This document shows positions 9,451-17,540 of a stretch of 64,000 nucleotides of DNA, one piece after another (position 1 is the first letter of the stretch; every line of letters starts with the position of its first letter). The notes beneath the pieces were generated by a model, which was given only the letters and a program-made list of their open reading frames with translations, did not search any database and had not been told where the DNA came from. The stretch lies in contig NZ_NEJP01000022.1 in the NCBI RefSeq assembly GCF_002113125.1, forward strand, positions 49,284 to 113,283, in the 5' to 3' direction. The stretch is from Pseudomonas sp. B20(2017). Its GTDB lineage: Bacteria; Pseudomonadota; Gammaproteobacteria; Pseudomonadales; Pseudomonadaceae. A program made the position numbers and the translations under genes.

Positions 9451-9538
9451 GTGGGAGCGAGCTTGCTCGCGATAGCAGAGTGTCAGGCTGCAAAAGCTTG
9501 ACTGGCACACCGCAATCGCGAGCAAGCTCGCTCCCACA
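9451..9538. repeat. Paired REP elements (REPIN), copy 2
   Basis: Inverted REP copies (GTGGGAGCGAGCTTGCTCGC and its complement) downstream of xthA, separated by about 43 bp. Confidence 0.9.
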
Positions 9539-9616
9539 TTGATTCAGCTGTAATGTTTTGGTCATGCGCCTGACTTAATCTCCCCGGCAATCCCCGTGGC
9601 TGCAATCGGTGCCGGC

Positions 9617-10951
9617 ATGACCCTGCGTGTTCTGTTCGTCTTTCTCCTGAGCGCCTGGCTGCAGGTTGGGTTTGCGGCGTTGCCCATTCCCGTGAACGGC
9701 CCGGTATTGCGCATCCAGGGTTCCAATACCATTGGCGCGGCGCTTGGCCCGGCGCTGGTTGAAGGCCTGCTGCAAGATCAGGGGCTGTTGAAAGTCCACA
9801 GCGAAACCCCGGACACCGCTAACGAGCAACGGGTCGTCGGCCTCACGGCTCAAGGCCAAAGAGTCGTGGTGGAGATCGCCGCCCACGGTTCGAGCACCGG
9901 ATTCACTGCACTCAAGAACGCCAGCGCCGACCTGGCTGCCTCGTCGCGCCCGATCAAGGACAGCGAACTGCTGAACCTGCAAGCCCGGGGCGATCTGAAA
10001 AGCCCCGGCGCCGAGCAAGTCATCGCCATCGATGGCCTGGCGATCATCCTCCATCCCGACAATCCGCTGAATCAACTGAACACCGAACAACTGGCGCGGA
10101 TCTTCAGCGGCGAGGCGAAGACGTGGGAAGACGTCGGCGGCAAGGGTGGGACGATTCATTTATATGCGCGGGATGATCAGTCCGGCACCTACGACACGTT
10201 CAAGGAACTTGTCCTCAGCCGTCGTGGGAAATCGCTGAGCAACGCCGCGAAACGGTTTGAATCCAGCGAGCAGTTGTCCGACGCCGTCAGTGCCGACCCG
10301 CAGGCCATCGGTTTCATCGGCCTGCCCTATGTGCGTCAGGCCAAGGCCGTGGCGATTGTCGACGGACAATCCCAGGCGATGCTGCCGCTCGCCAGCCTGA
10401 TCGCCACCGAAGACTATCCGCTGTCGCGGCGGCTGTTCTTCTATCTGCCGCCCGACAGCAACAATCCGTGGGCCAGGGCCTTGGTGGAGTTTGCGCAGAG
10501 CCGTCGGGGCCAGACGATTGTCGCGGCCAACAGTTTTATCGCCCAGACTGTGCAGGCCATCGCCGTCACGCCGAATGCGCTGATGCCCGAGGGTTATCAA
10601 TCCCTCAGCCGACACGCCCAGCGTCTGACCGTGAACTTCCGCTTTGAAGAAGGCAGCGCCAGCCTCGACAACAAGGCCCGCCAGGATCTGGCCCGGGTGT
10701 TCGACTATATAAAGCACCACGACAAGACCGACCGCGCGGTAACACTGGTGGGATTCGGCGACGCCAAGGACGACCCGGCGCGGGCGGATTTGCTGTCGAA
10801 GCTGCGGGCGATGGCGGTACGTCGGGAGCTGGTGAAAAACGGCGTGGTGTTACGCGAGGTGCGCGGGTTTGGCGCGCTGATGCCGGTGGCGACCAACAGC
10901 GGGGATGAGGGCAGGATCAAGAATCGGCGGGTTGAGGTTTGGGTTTACTGA
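9617..10951 (+). CDS. PstS-like periplasmic binding domain fused to an OmpA peptidoglycan-binding domain
   Basis: A 444-residue secreted protein. A signal peptide (about residues 1-20) is followed by a phosphate-binding-protein-like module (about residues 25-320). That module shows 'RIQGSNTIGAALGPAL', 'HGSSTGFTALKNASADLAASSRPIK', 'DQSGTYDTFKELVLSR' and 'NPLNQLNTEQLARIFSGE', the usual PstS-like order. The C-terminal 110 residues form an OmpA-like domain ('FRFEEGSASLD', 'VTLVGFGDA', 'GRIKNRRVEVWVY') that should bind peptidoglycan. ATG at 9617 is preferred over an in-frame GTG at 9596 because it starts the signal peptide. No ABC permease lies nearby, so a sensing or wall-anchored scavenging role is more likely than transport. 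The ligand is unproven. Confidence 0.85.
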   Translation: MTLRVLFVFLLSAWLQVGFAALPIPVNGPVLRIQGSNTIGAALGPALVEGLLQDQGLLKVHSETPDTANEQRVVGLTAQGQRVVVEIAAHGSSTGFTALKNASADLAASSRPIKDSELLNLQARGDLKSPGAEQVIAIDGLAIILHPDNPLNQLNTEQLARIFSGEAKTWEDVGGKGGTIHLYARDDQSGTYDTFKELVLSRRGKSLSNAAKRFESSEQLSDAVSADPQAIGFIGLPYVRQAKAVAIVDGQSQAMLPLASLIATEDYPLSRRLFFYLPPDSNNPWARALVEFAQSRRGQTIVAANSFIAQTVQAIAVTPNALMPEGYQSLSRHAQRLTVNFRFEEGSASLDNKARQDLARVFDYIKHHDKTDRAVTLVGFGDAKDDPARADLLSKLRAMAVRRELVKNGVVLREVRGFGALMPVATNSGDEGRIKNRRVEVWVY

Positions 10952-10960
10952 ACCTCCCCA

Positions 10961-11087
10961 ATCGTTCCCACGCAGTACGCTGATCGTTCCCACGCTCTGC
11001 GTGGGAATGCATACCGTGACGCTCCGCGTCACAGTGGACGCAGAGCGTCCATGGCTGCGTTACCACGCAGAGCGTGGGAACGATCAG
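10961..11087. repeat. Cluster of 'CGTTCCCACGC...GCGTGGGAACG' palindromic repeats
   Basis: Several inverted copies of a short GC-rich unit (CGTTCCCACGCTCTGCGTGG and its complement), with inner pairs such as GTGACGCTCCGCGTCAC. They fill the space between the OmpA-fusion gene and the convergent acyl-CoA dehydrogenase gene. The unit differs from the main REP family of this window. It could act as a bidirectional transcription barrier. Confidence 0.75.
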
Positions 11088-11109
11088 GGCTGACGCGGAA
11101 TGTCTGTAA

Positions 11110-12339
11110 TCAGCGCTCGCTGCGCAGCATTTCCTTCGGCACATACTTGCCGATCTCGAACTTGCCGATTGCCGCGCGGTGCACTTCGTCCGGGCCGTCG
11201 GCCAGGCGCAGGGTGCGTTGCATGGCGTACATGTAGGCCAGCGGGAAATCGTTCGACACCCCTGCCCCGCCATGAATCTGGATCGCCCGGTCGATCACCC
11301 GCAACGCGACGTTCGGTGCGACGACCTTGATCTGCGCGATCTCGCTCTTGGCGACCTTGTTGCCCACGGTGTCCATCATGTACGCCGCCTTCAGGGTCAG
11401 CAGGCGAGCCATATCGATTTCCATCCGCGAGTCGGCGATCTTGTCGACGTTACCGCCCAGACGCGCCAGCGGTTTGCCGAACGCGGTGCGGCTCACCGAA
11501 CGTTTGCACATCAGTTCCAGCGCGCGCTCGGCCATGCCGATCGAACGCATGCAGTGGTGAATCCGGCCTGGGCCGAGGCGACCCTGAGCGATTTCGAAGC
11601 CGCGTCCTTCACCGAGCAGGACGTTTTCGTACGGCACCCGCACGTTGTCGAACAGCACTTCGGCGTGGCCATGCGGTGCGTCGTCGTAACCGAACACCGG
11701 CAGCGGGCGGACGATTTTCACGCCGGGGGTGTCGACCGGCACCAGAATCATCGAGTGCTGAGCATGACGCGGGGCGTCGGGGTTGCTCAGCCCCATGAAG
11801 ATCAGGATCTTGCAGCGCGGATCGCAGGCGCCGGAAGTCCACCATTTCTTGCCGTTGATCACCCACTCGTCGCCATCGCGTACGGCACGGGCGGCCATGT
11901 TGGTGGCGTCGGAGGACGCAACGTCCGGCTCGGTCATGGCGAACGCCGAGCGGATCTCGCCGCGCAGCAGCGGTTCGAGCCAGCGCTGTTTCTGTTCTTC
12001 GTTGGCGTAACGCACCAGCACTTCCATGTTGCCGGTGTCCGGCGCCGAGCAGTTGAACGGCTCGGGACCGAGCAGCGAACGGCCCATGATTTCCGCCAAT
12101 GGCGCGTATTCGAGGTTGGTCAGCCCGGCACCGAGCTCCGACTCAGGCAGAAACAAATTCCACAGCCCTTCAGCCTTTGCCTTGGCTTTGAGTTCTTCCA
12201 TGATCGCCGTCGGCTGCCAGCGGTCGCCCTCGGCAACCTGCCGTTCGAACACGGCTTCGGCCGGGTAAACGTAAGTGTCCATGAACGCGGTCACGCGCTC
12301 ACGCAGTTCTTGCACCTTGGGCGAATAAGCGAAATCCAT
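11110..12339 (-). CDS. Acyl-CoA dehydrogenase family protein
   Basis: A 409-residue flavoenzyme of the acyl-CoA dehydrogenase fold, with N-terminal helical, middle beta ('AFAMTEPDVASSDATNM', 'WVINGKKWWTSGA') and C-terminal helical domains. The C-terminal 'QIHGGAGVSNDFPLAYMYAMQRTLRLADGPDEVH' segment is typical of the longer FadE9/ACAD10-like members. It would oxidise an acyl-CoA at the alpha-beta bond; chain length is unknown. ATG at 12339 is preferred over a TTG two codons upstream, with AAAGG before it. It is divergent from a LysR regulator, a classical regulator-target arrangement. Confidence 0.9.
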   Translation of the reverse strand: MDFAYSPKVQELRERVTAFMDTYVYPAEAVFERQVAEGDRWQPTAIMEELKAKAKAEGLWNLFLPESELGAGLTNLEYAPLAEIMGRSLLGPEPFNCSAPDTGNMEVLVRYANEEQKQRWLEPLLRGEIRSAFAMTEPDVASSDATNMAARAVRDGDEWVINGKKWWTSGACDPRCKILIFMGLSNPDAPRHAQHSMILVPVDTPGVKIVRPLPVFGYDDAPHGHAEVLFDNVRVPYENVLLGEGRGFEIAQGRLGPGRIHHCMRSIGMAERALELMCKRSVSRTAFGKPLARLGGNVDKIADSRMEIDMARLLTLKAAYMMDTVGNKVAKSEIAQIKVVAPNVALRVIDRAIQIHGGAGVSNDFPLAYMYAMQRTLRLADGPDEVHRAAIGKFEIGKYVPKEMLRSER

Positions 12340-12528
12340 GAGCAATTACCTTTTTTCGGCAGGTTGTTTAAGTCATGCAATCGATGCTAGAACAGCGTTG
12401 ATAATTTACCTAGCCTATTCTCGGCGTGTATAAACATTCATCACCGATATATGATTGGTTGATTTTCCTGGCCGCCCTGACCCGCGCCATTCATCTATAA
12501 CAAGCACCTATAACAAGAGAGCCGCGTA

Positions 12529-13473
12529 ATGAATCTGAGCAAGGTCGACCTCAACCTTTTCATCGTCTTCGACGCGATCTACACCGAAGCCAACCTGACC
12601 CGCGCCGGGCAGATTGTCGGCATTACCCAGCCTGCGGTGTCCAACGCCTTGGCGCGGTTGCGCGAGACCTTCAACGACCCGCTCTTCGTACGCACCGCCC
12701 AAGGCATGGTGCCGACGCCCATGGCGCAGAACATCATCGGCCCGGTGCGCAACGCGCTGTCGTTGTTGCGGGTTTCGGTTCAGGAAAGCCGCATTTTCAA
12801 CCCTTCGCAAGCGGTCAAGACCTACCGCATCAGCATGACCGACCTGACCGAAGCGGTGATTTTGCCGCCACTGTTCCAGCGCCTGCGTCGCCTGGCGCCG
12901 ACGGTGATCATCGAGAGCTTTCTGTCCAAGCGCCGGGAAACCACCAAGGAACTGGCCGCCGGACGCCTCGACTTTGCCGTGGATGCGCCGCTCAACACCG
13001 ACCCGCAGGTGCGCCACGTCAAGCTGATGGAAGACCGTTACGTCTGCGCGATGCGCAAGGGCCATCCGCTGGCGACCAAGGAAAAATTCACCCTCGACGA
13101 TTACCTGTCGCTGACCCACATTCATATTTCCAGCCGTCGCAGTGGCTTGGGCCATGTCGATCTGGCGCTGGGCAAAATGGGCATCCAGCGCAAGATCGCC
13201 CTGCGCTCGCAGCACTATCTGATGGCATCCCAGGTGTTGCAGCAGACCGACATGGTGATGACCGTGCCGGAGCGTTTCGCCCGCCGCCATGACCTGCATG
13301 CGTTCAATCTGCCGGTCAACGATGTGCCGCCGGTGGAAACCCATTTGTACTGGCACGAAAGCACCGATCAGGACCCGGCAAACCGCTGGATGCGCGAGCA
13401 GATGATCGAGTTGTGCCAGCAAGTGACGGCGCACGAGAAGAAGCTCGACAAGCTGCAGGCGTCCGCCACTTGA
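12529..13473 (+). CDS. LysR-family transcriptional regulator
   Basis: A 314-residue regulator with an N-terminal winged HTH ('GITQPAVSNALARLRETFNDPLF', about residues 29-51). The following substrate-binding domain starts around residue 90. The 'VDLNLFIVFDAIYTEANLTRAG' beginning is like the NodD/PhnL-type subgroup rather than CysB. It is divergent from the acyl-CoA dehydrogenase gene across a 189-bp gap and is its most likely regulator. Its TGA stop lies inside the first LiuR-type palindrome. Confidence 0.9.
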   Translation: MNLSKVDLNLFIVFDAIYTEANLTRAGQIVGITQPAVSNALARLRETFNDPLFVRTAQGMVPTPMAQNIIGPVRNALSLLRVSVQESRIFNPSQAVKTYRISMTDLTEAVILPPLFQRLRRLAPTVIIESFLSKRRETTKELAAGRLDFAVDAPLNTDPQVRHVKLMEDRYVCAMRKGHPLATKEKFTLDDYLSLTHIHISSRRSGLGHVDLALGKMGIQRKIALRSQHYLMASQVLQQTDMVMTVPERFARRHDLHAFNLPVNDVPPVETHLYWHESTDQDPANRWMREQMIELCQQVTAHEKKLDKLQASAT

Positions 13474-13485
13474 CGTATACGTCAA
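13470..13485. promoter_or_regulatory. LiuR operator/promoter element before liuR
   Basis: TTGACGTATACGTCAA is a perfect 16-bp palindrome 44 bp before the liuR start. Its left end TTGACG can serve as a -35 box, with TAGCTT at 13494-13499 as a -10. The 18-bp spacer is longer than usual, as is common for MerR-type promoters. It shares the ACGT(n)ACGT core with the two palindromes before liuA, which supports autoregulation. Confidence 0.65.
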
Positions 13486-13528
13486 CCTGCCATTAGCTTA
13501 GCGCCAAGACCTTATTTCGAGCGCTTTC

Positions 13529-13930
13529 ATGAGCAGCCAGACCTACAGCATTTCCGACCTCGCCCGTGAGCTGGACATCACCACCCGGGCGATCCGCTTC
13601 TATGAAGAACAAGGCCTGCTCAGCCCCGAGCGCCGAGGCCAGGAACGCATCTATTCGCCGCGCGACAAGGTCAGCCTGAAGCTGATCCTGCGGGGCAAGC
13701 GCATCGGTTTCTCCCTGGCCGAGTGCCGCGAGCTGATCGAGCTCTACGACCCTTCCAGCGGTAACACCAAACAACTCAACAGCATGCTGGCAAAAATCAG
13801 CGAGCGCCGGGAACAGCTCGAGCAGCAATTGCTGGACATCGAACAGATGAAGTTGGAACTCGACACCGCCGAAGAACGCTGCGTGCAGGCGCTGGAGCAG
13901 ACGCTGAAGAGTCAGCAATCAGTTCAGTGA
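13529..13930 (+). CDS. liuR: MerR-family regulator of leucine/isovalerate catabolism LiuR
   Basis: A 133-residue MerR-type protein. Its N-terminal HTH is 'YSISDLARELDITTRAIRFYEEQGLLSPERRG', followed by a second winged-helix segment and a C-terminal dimerisation coiled coil (about residues 85-125). There is no Cys cluster, so it is not a metal sensor. Liu-family regulators respond to branched-chain acyl-CoA intermediates. Its position before liuE and near liuABCD, with matching palindromes before itself and before liuA, supports the assignment. Confidence 0.9.
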   Translation: MSSQTYSISDLARELDITTRAIRFYEEQGLLSPERRGQERIYSPRDKVSLKLILRGKRIGFSLAECRELIELYDPSSGNTKQLNSMLAKISERREQLEQQLLDIEQMKLELDTAEERCVQALEQTLKSQQSVQ

Positions 13931-13945
13931 GCCAACACCAATCCC

Positions 13946-14037
13946 CTGTGGGAGCGAGCTTGCTCGCGATTGCGGTTAGACCGTCAGCATCATTTTTGAA
14001 TGTCAGACCGCTATCGCGAGCAAGCTCGCTCCCACAG
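13946..14037. repeat. Paired REP elements (REPIN), copy 3
   Basis: Inverted REP copies within the liuR-liuE intergenic region, about 42 bp apart. They may uncouple liuE transcription or stability from liuR. Confidence 0.9.
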
Positions 14038-14075
14038 GGTTCTCGATATAGTCAGATAATGAGCAGGTTCAGCCC

Positions 14076-14975
14076 ATGTCCCTCCCCTCCCAAGTACGCC
14101 TGATCGAAGTCGGCCCGCGTGACGGCCTGCAGAACGAAGCCCAGCCCATCAGCGTCGCCGACAAGGTGCAACTGGTGGACGCGCTTAGCGCCGCCGGTCT
14201 CGGCTATATAGAAGTCGGCAGTTTTGTTTCGCCCAAGTGGGTGCCGCAGATGGCCGGTTCCGCCGACGTATTCGCGCAAATCCAGCGCAAGCCCGGCGTG
14301 ACCTATGGCGCGCTGGCGCCGAACCTGCGCGGTTTCGAAGATGCGCTGGCGGCCGGGGTCAAGGAAGTTGCGGTGTTTGCTGCTGCGTCCGAAGCCTTTT
14401 CGCAACGCAACATCAATTGCTCGATCAGCGAAAGCCTCGCGCGGTTCGCGCCGATCATGGAGTCGGCGAAACAGCACGGCGTTACCGTGCGCGGTTACGT
14501 GTCCTGCGTGTTGGGTTGCCCTTATGAAGGCGAGGTCGCGCCGGAGCAAGTGGCCATGGTGGCCCGCGAGCTGTACGCGATGGGCTGCTATGAAGTGTCG
14601 CTGGGTGACACCATCGGCACCGGCACCGCCGGCGCTACCCGTCACCTGTTCGAAGTGGTCTCGAAACAGGTGCCCCGAGAAAAACTCGCCGGCCACTTCC
14701 ACGACACCTACGGCCAGGCCATGGCCAATATCTACGCCAGCCTGCTGGAAGGCATCGCGGTGTTCGACAGCTCGATCGCCGGCCTCGGCGGCTGCCCGTA
14801 CGCCAAGGGCGCCAGCGGTAACGTTGCCACCGAAGACGTGGTGTACCTGCTCAACGGCCTGGGCATCGAGACCGGTATCGACCTCGACGCCTTGATTGCC
14901 GCCGGCCAGCAGATCAGTGCCGTGCTCGGCCGCCCGACCGGTTCGCGCGTGGCCAAGGCTCGCAGCGCACAGTGA
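14076..14975 (+). CDS. liuE: Hydroxymethylglutaryl-CoA lyase
   Basis: A 299-residue TIM-barrel lyase that splits HMG-CoA into acetyl-CoA and acetoacetate, the last step of leucine degradation. It shows 'EVGPRDGLQNEAQ' (catalytic Arg/Asp), 'GCYEVSLGDTIGTGT', the metal-binding 'GHFHDTYGQA' and the Cys-containing active-site loop 'GLGGCPYAKGASGN'. Also called mvaB. It follows liuR but is separated from liuABCD by a divergent acyl-CoA synthetase gene and a small RNA. Confidence 0.97.
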   Translation: MSLPSQVRLIEVGPRDGLQNEAQPISVADKVQLVDALSAAGLGYIEVGSFVSPKWVPQMAGSADVFAQIQRKPGVTYGALAPNLRGFEDALAAGVKEVAVFAAASEAFSQRNINCSISESLARFAPIMESAKQHGVTVRGYVSCVLGCPYEGEVAPEQVAMVARELYAMGCYEVSLGDTIGTGTAGATRHLFEVVSKQVPREKLAGHFHDTYGQAMANIYASLLEGIAVFDSSIAGLGGCPYAKGASGNVATEDVVYLLNGLGIETGIDLDALIAAGQQISAVLGRPTGSRVAKARSAQ

Positions 14976-14983
14976 GGGGATGG

Positions 14984-15024
14984 TGTTACCGCCGAGCGCG
15001 AAACGTGGTCACAAGCGAGTAACA
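14984..15024 (+). promoter_or_regulatory. Possible CbrB activator sites upstream of the CrcY-like RNA
   Basis: TGTTAC (14984-14989) and GTAACA (15019-15024) form an inverted pair about 85-125 bp upstream of the sigma-54 promoter. That distance suits an enhancer-binding protein. CbrB is the known activator of crcZ/crcY and binds TGTTAC/GTAACA-like half sites. The assignment is inference from position and half-site match. Confidence 0.4.
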
Positions 15025-15106
15025 CGGAAACAAATTGTCTGGTTTTGCCCGAAGGAAAAATCCTTCAAAAAGCTCAAGCCTTTGATTTGCAAGGGTTTCT
15101 AAAAGT

Positions 15107-15122
15107 TGGCACGGCTTCTGCT
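15107..15122 (+). promoter_or_regulatory. Sigma-54 (RpoN) promoter of the CrcY-like RNA
   Basis: TTGGCACGGCTTCTGCT has the invariant GG (15108-15109) and GC (15120-15121) exactly 10 bp apart, within a TGGCAC-N5-TGC context. This is a canonical -24/-12 element. It puts the transcription start near 15133, directly before the first CA-rich motif. Confidence 0.8.
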
Positions 15123-15132
15123 ATCTCTATGG

Positions 15133-15506
15133 CATAACAAGAATAAAAAGCAGCAAACCAATAAAAATAAGACGTACCGACTCTGACATAACAAAAACAA
15201 CACGGCAGAGACGCAGCTAACAGATTTTTTTGGAGAAGGTGTGCTTTTCAGGGTATTCCTCGGAATGACCCGCAACCGGGCAGAGAACAATAAAACTACC
15301 TTCAGGTAGCTCCCGAATCGGTTGGATCGCTTAGCGAGAAAGCAGATCAGCGCTCAAAAAAATACGTTTGCTCTTGACCCCGGATGGGGGTCGCCAAAAA
15401 CAGCGGTAAAGGGCCACGGTTGCCAAAAACAACAACAGACCGCCCCTCAATAATAAAAAAGAGCACGCGACGACAAAATTAAAGGGGAGCTTCGGCTCCC
15501 CTTTGT
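15133..15506 (+). ncRNA. crcY: CrcY/CrcZ-type small RNA sequestering Hfq/Crc
   Basis: The region between liuE and the convergent synthetase gene has no convincing ORF but all the marks of the CrcZ/CrcY family. It has a sigma-54 promoter at one end and a perfect 10-bp GC-rich hairpin at the other, about 370 nt apart. Six CA motifs match AANAANAA: 15136, 15160, 15190, 15286, 15428 and 15449. Such RNAs bind Hfq/Crc through these motifs and relieve catabolite repression on poor carbon sources. In P. putida, crcY lies beside mvaB (liuE), whereas crcZ lies between cbrB and pcnB, so context favours crcY. Exact ends are estimated. Confidence 0.88.
15481..15504 (+). terminator. Terminator hairpin of the CrcY-like RNA
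   Basis: AAAGGGGAGC-TTCG-GCTCCCCTTT is a perfect 10-bp stem with a UUCG tetraloop. Only a short T tract lies within the 3' arm. Confidence 0.8.
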
Positions 15507-15542
15507 GCTGTCTACGATCCCTGTTTTCACCGCCGCCCCCTT

Positions 15543-15631
15543 GTGGGAGCGGGCTTGCTCGCGAATGCGTCAGGTCAGTCAATATGCTGGGTGAATGGCA
15601 CACTGCATTCGCGAGCAAGCCCGCTCCCACA
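15543..15631. repeat. Paired REP elements (REPIN), copy 4 (GGGCTTGC variant)
   Basis: Inverted copies of GTGGGAGCGGGCTTGCTCGC, a one-base variant of the other REPs. They lie between the CrcY-like RNA and the convergent acyl-CoA synthetase gene. Confidence 0.9.
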
Positions 15632-15642
15632 TTCGATCTTTG

Positions 15643-17340
15643 TCAGGCCTGCTTTTCTCGCAACTCCTCGATACTGATCTCGCGCATCCGGAATTTCTGG
15701 ATCTTGCCGGTCACCGTCATCGGAAACTCCTCGACGAATTTAAAGTAACGCGGTGTCTTGAAGTGGGCGATGCGCTCCTTGCACCACGCTTGCAGCTCTT
15801 GTTCGGTGGCGCTGTGGCCGGGATGGAATTTGATCCAGGCGACGATTTCCTCACCGTAACGCGAGCAGGGAATGCCGATCACTTGCACGTCCGCCACCGC
15901 AGGATGAGTGAAGAAGAACTCTTCCAGTTCGCGCGGGTAAATGTTTTCGCCGCCACGGATGATCATGTCCTTGTTGCGGCCGGCGATGCACACGTAACCC
16001 TCATCGTTCATGCTCGCCAGGTCGCCGGTGTGCATCCAGCCTGCCGCGTCGATGGCTTCGGCGGTGGCAGTCGGGTTGTTCCAGTAGCCGAGCATCACGC
16101 TGTAGCCACGGGTGCACAGCTCGCCGATGGTGCCGCGCGGTACTGGGTTGCCGGCCTCGTCGATGATTTTGCTTTCGAGTTGTGGCTGGGTGCGGCCGAC
16201 GGTAGTGACGCGCAGTTCCAGTTCGTCGGATGGCCCGGTCTGCAGGGACACGGGGCTGGTTTCGGTCATGCCGTAGGCGATCTGCACTTCACTCATGTGC
16301 ATTTCGCTGATGACCCGGCGCATCACTTCGATCGGGCAAGTTGCGCCGGCCATGATCCCGGTGCGCAGGGTCGACAGGTCGAACTCGGCACGCTGCGGCT
16401 GATCGAGCATGGCGATGAACATGGTCGGCACGCCGTACAGCGCGGTGGCTTTTTCTTCGGCGACGGTGCTCAGGGTCAGCAGCGGATCGAAGGCATCGTT
16501 GGGATAAATCATCGTGCTGCCGTGGGTGATACAGCCGAGGTTGCCCATGACCATGCCGAAGCAGTGATACAGCGGCACCGGGATCACCAGGCGATCGGCG
16601 GCGGTCAGGCCGAGGCTTTCGCCGACCATGTAACCGTTGTTGAGGATGTTGTAATGACTGAGGGTCGCGCCCTTGGGAAAACCGGTGGTGCCGGAGGTGT
16701 ACTGGATGTTGACGGGCTGATCGAAGTGCAGGCTGTCGCTGCGTTCGCGCAATTGTTCTGGAGAGACACTGGCGGCCAGATCTGCCAGTTGCGACCACGG
16801 GAGAAAACCCGAAGGCGGCTGGGGATCAAGGCTGATCAACCCGCGCAGCTCAGGTAGACGCTCGCTGCGCTGTTCGCCGATGGATTGCTCGGCCAGTTCC
16901 GGCAGCAAGCCTTGCAACATGCCGTGGTAATTGGAGCTCTTGAACGCCCCGGCGCAGACCAGCCATTGGCAGCCGGATTGCTTGAGCACGTATTCGAGTT
17001 CGGAGCTGCGGTAGGCCGGGTTGATGTTGACCAGAATCACGCCGATCTTCGCGGTGGCGAACTGTGTGATGCACCACTGCGCGCAATTCGGTGCCCAGAT
17101 GCCGAGCCGGTCGCCGGCCTGCAAACCCAACGCCAGCAGGGCTCTGGCGTGAACATCCACTGCTTCCGCCAGTTGCCGCCAGGTGTAACGCTGCTGCTGA
17201 TGGCGCACCACCAGCGCCTCGCCGTCCGGGTACTGCGCGACGGTCTCGTCGAACTTCTGCCCGATGGTCATCGCCAGCAAGGCTTTGTCCTGGGAACCAC
17301 GGGTATAGCTGCGCTGCGGGTTTGCACTGGGTTGATCCAT
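15643..17340 (-). CDS. AMP-binding acyl-CoA synthetase of the liu locus
   Basis: A 565-residue adenylate-forming ligase (ANL superfamily) that should activate a fatty or branched-chain acid to its CoA ester with ATP. It has the P-loop-like 'YTSGTTGFPKGATL', the A5 region 'YGMTETSP', the 'GWMHTGDLASMNDEGYVCIAGRNKDMIIRGGENIYP' hinge block and the C-terminal catalytic Lys in 'TVTGKIQKFRM'. ATG at 17340 gives a normal N-terminus. It is divergent from liuA across a 200-bp region with two LiuR-type palindromes. Co-regulation, and perhaps activation of isovalerate or another branched acid, is therefore likely. Substrate is not proven. Confidence 0.9.
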   Translation of the reverse strand: MDQPSANPQRSYTRGSQDKALLAMTIGQKFDETVAQYPDGEALVVRHQQQRYTWRQLAEAVDVHARALLALGLQAGDRLGIWAPNCAQWCITQFATAKIGVILVNINPAYRSSELEYVLKQSGCQWLVCAGAFKSSNYHGMLQGLLPELAEQSIGEQRSERLPELRGLISLDPQPPSGFLPWSQLADLAASVSPEQLRERSDSLHFDQPVNIQYTSGTTGFPKGATLSHYNILNNGYMVGESLGLTAADRLVIPVPLYHCFGMVMGNLGCITHGSTMIYPNDAFDPLLTLSTVAEEKATALYGVPTMFIAMLDQPQRAEFDLSTLRTGIMAGATCPIEVMRRVISEMHMSEVQIAYGMTETSPVSLQTGPSDELELRVTTVGRTQPQLESKIIDEAGNPVPRGTIGELCTRGYSVMLGYWNNPTATAEAIDAAGWMHTGDLASMNDEGYVCIAGRNKDMIIRGGENIYPRELEEFFFTHPAVADVQVIGIPCSRYGEEIVAWIKFHPGHSATEQELQAWCKERIAHFKTPRYFKFVEEFPMTVTGKIQKFRMREISIEELREKQA

Positions 17341-17427
17341 GACGACCCCTATTGTCTTTATTAGTGGGTGTTGGAACGGAGCCACGGCAGCTCCGACCAT
17401 TCAGAACTGGCTCTACTCTCGCTCAAG

Positions 17428-17443
17428 TTGACGTTAACGTAAA
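17428..17443. promoter_or_regulatory. LiuR operator, distal copy
   Basis: TTGACGTTAACGTAAA has a perfect ACGTTAACGT core (17431-17440) with matching TT/AA flanks and one mismatched pair. It lies about 100 bp upstream of liuA and 88 bp upstream of the divergent synthetase gene. Confidence 0.7.
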
Positions 17444-17471
17444 GGGTGATTGACAGCCATTCGTCACAGGC

Positions 17472-17485
17472 TTACGTTAACGTAA
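17472..17485. promoter_or_regulatory. LiuR operator, proximal to liuA
   Basis: TTACGTTAACGTAA is a perfect 14-bp palindrome with the same core as the copy 43 bp to its left and similar to the one before liuR. LiuR operators in proteobacteria are known to be TTTACGTnnACGTAAA-like, so the match is good. Confidence 0.8.
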
Positions 17486-17540
17486 AGGTGAGAACTGAAC
17501 GCCCTTCTCCCCACCCTACAAAAAAGCCAAAAGGTGACCC

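Noticed and set aside
10961..11087. Repeat cluster considered as a CRISPR array
   Set aside because: The units are inverted rather than direct, with no regular unique spacers and no cas genes in the window.
15595..16857. A 420-codon plus-strand frame opposite the acyl-CoA synthetase
   Set aside because: It starts inside a REP element and mirrors the synthetase, which has all adenylate-forming motifs.
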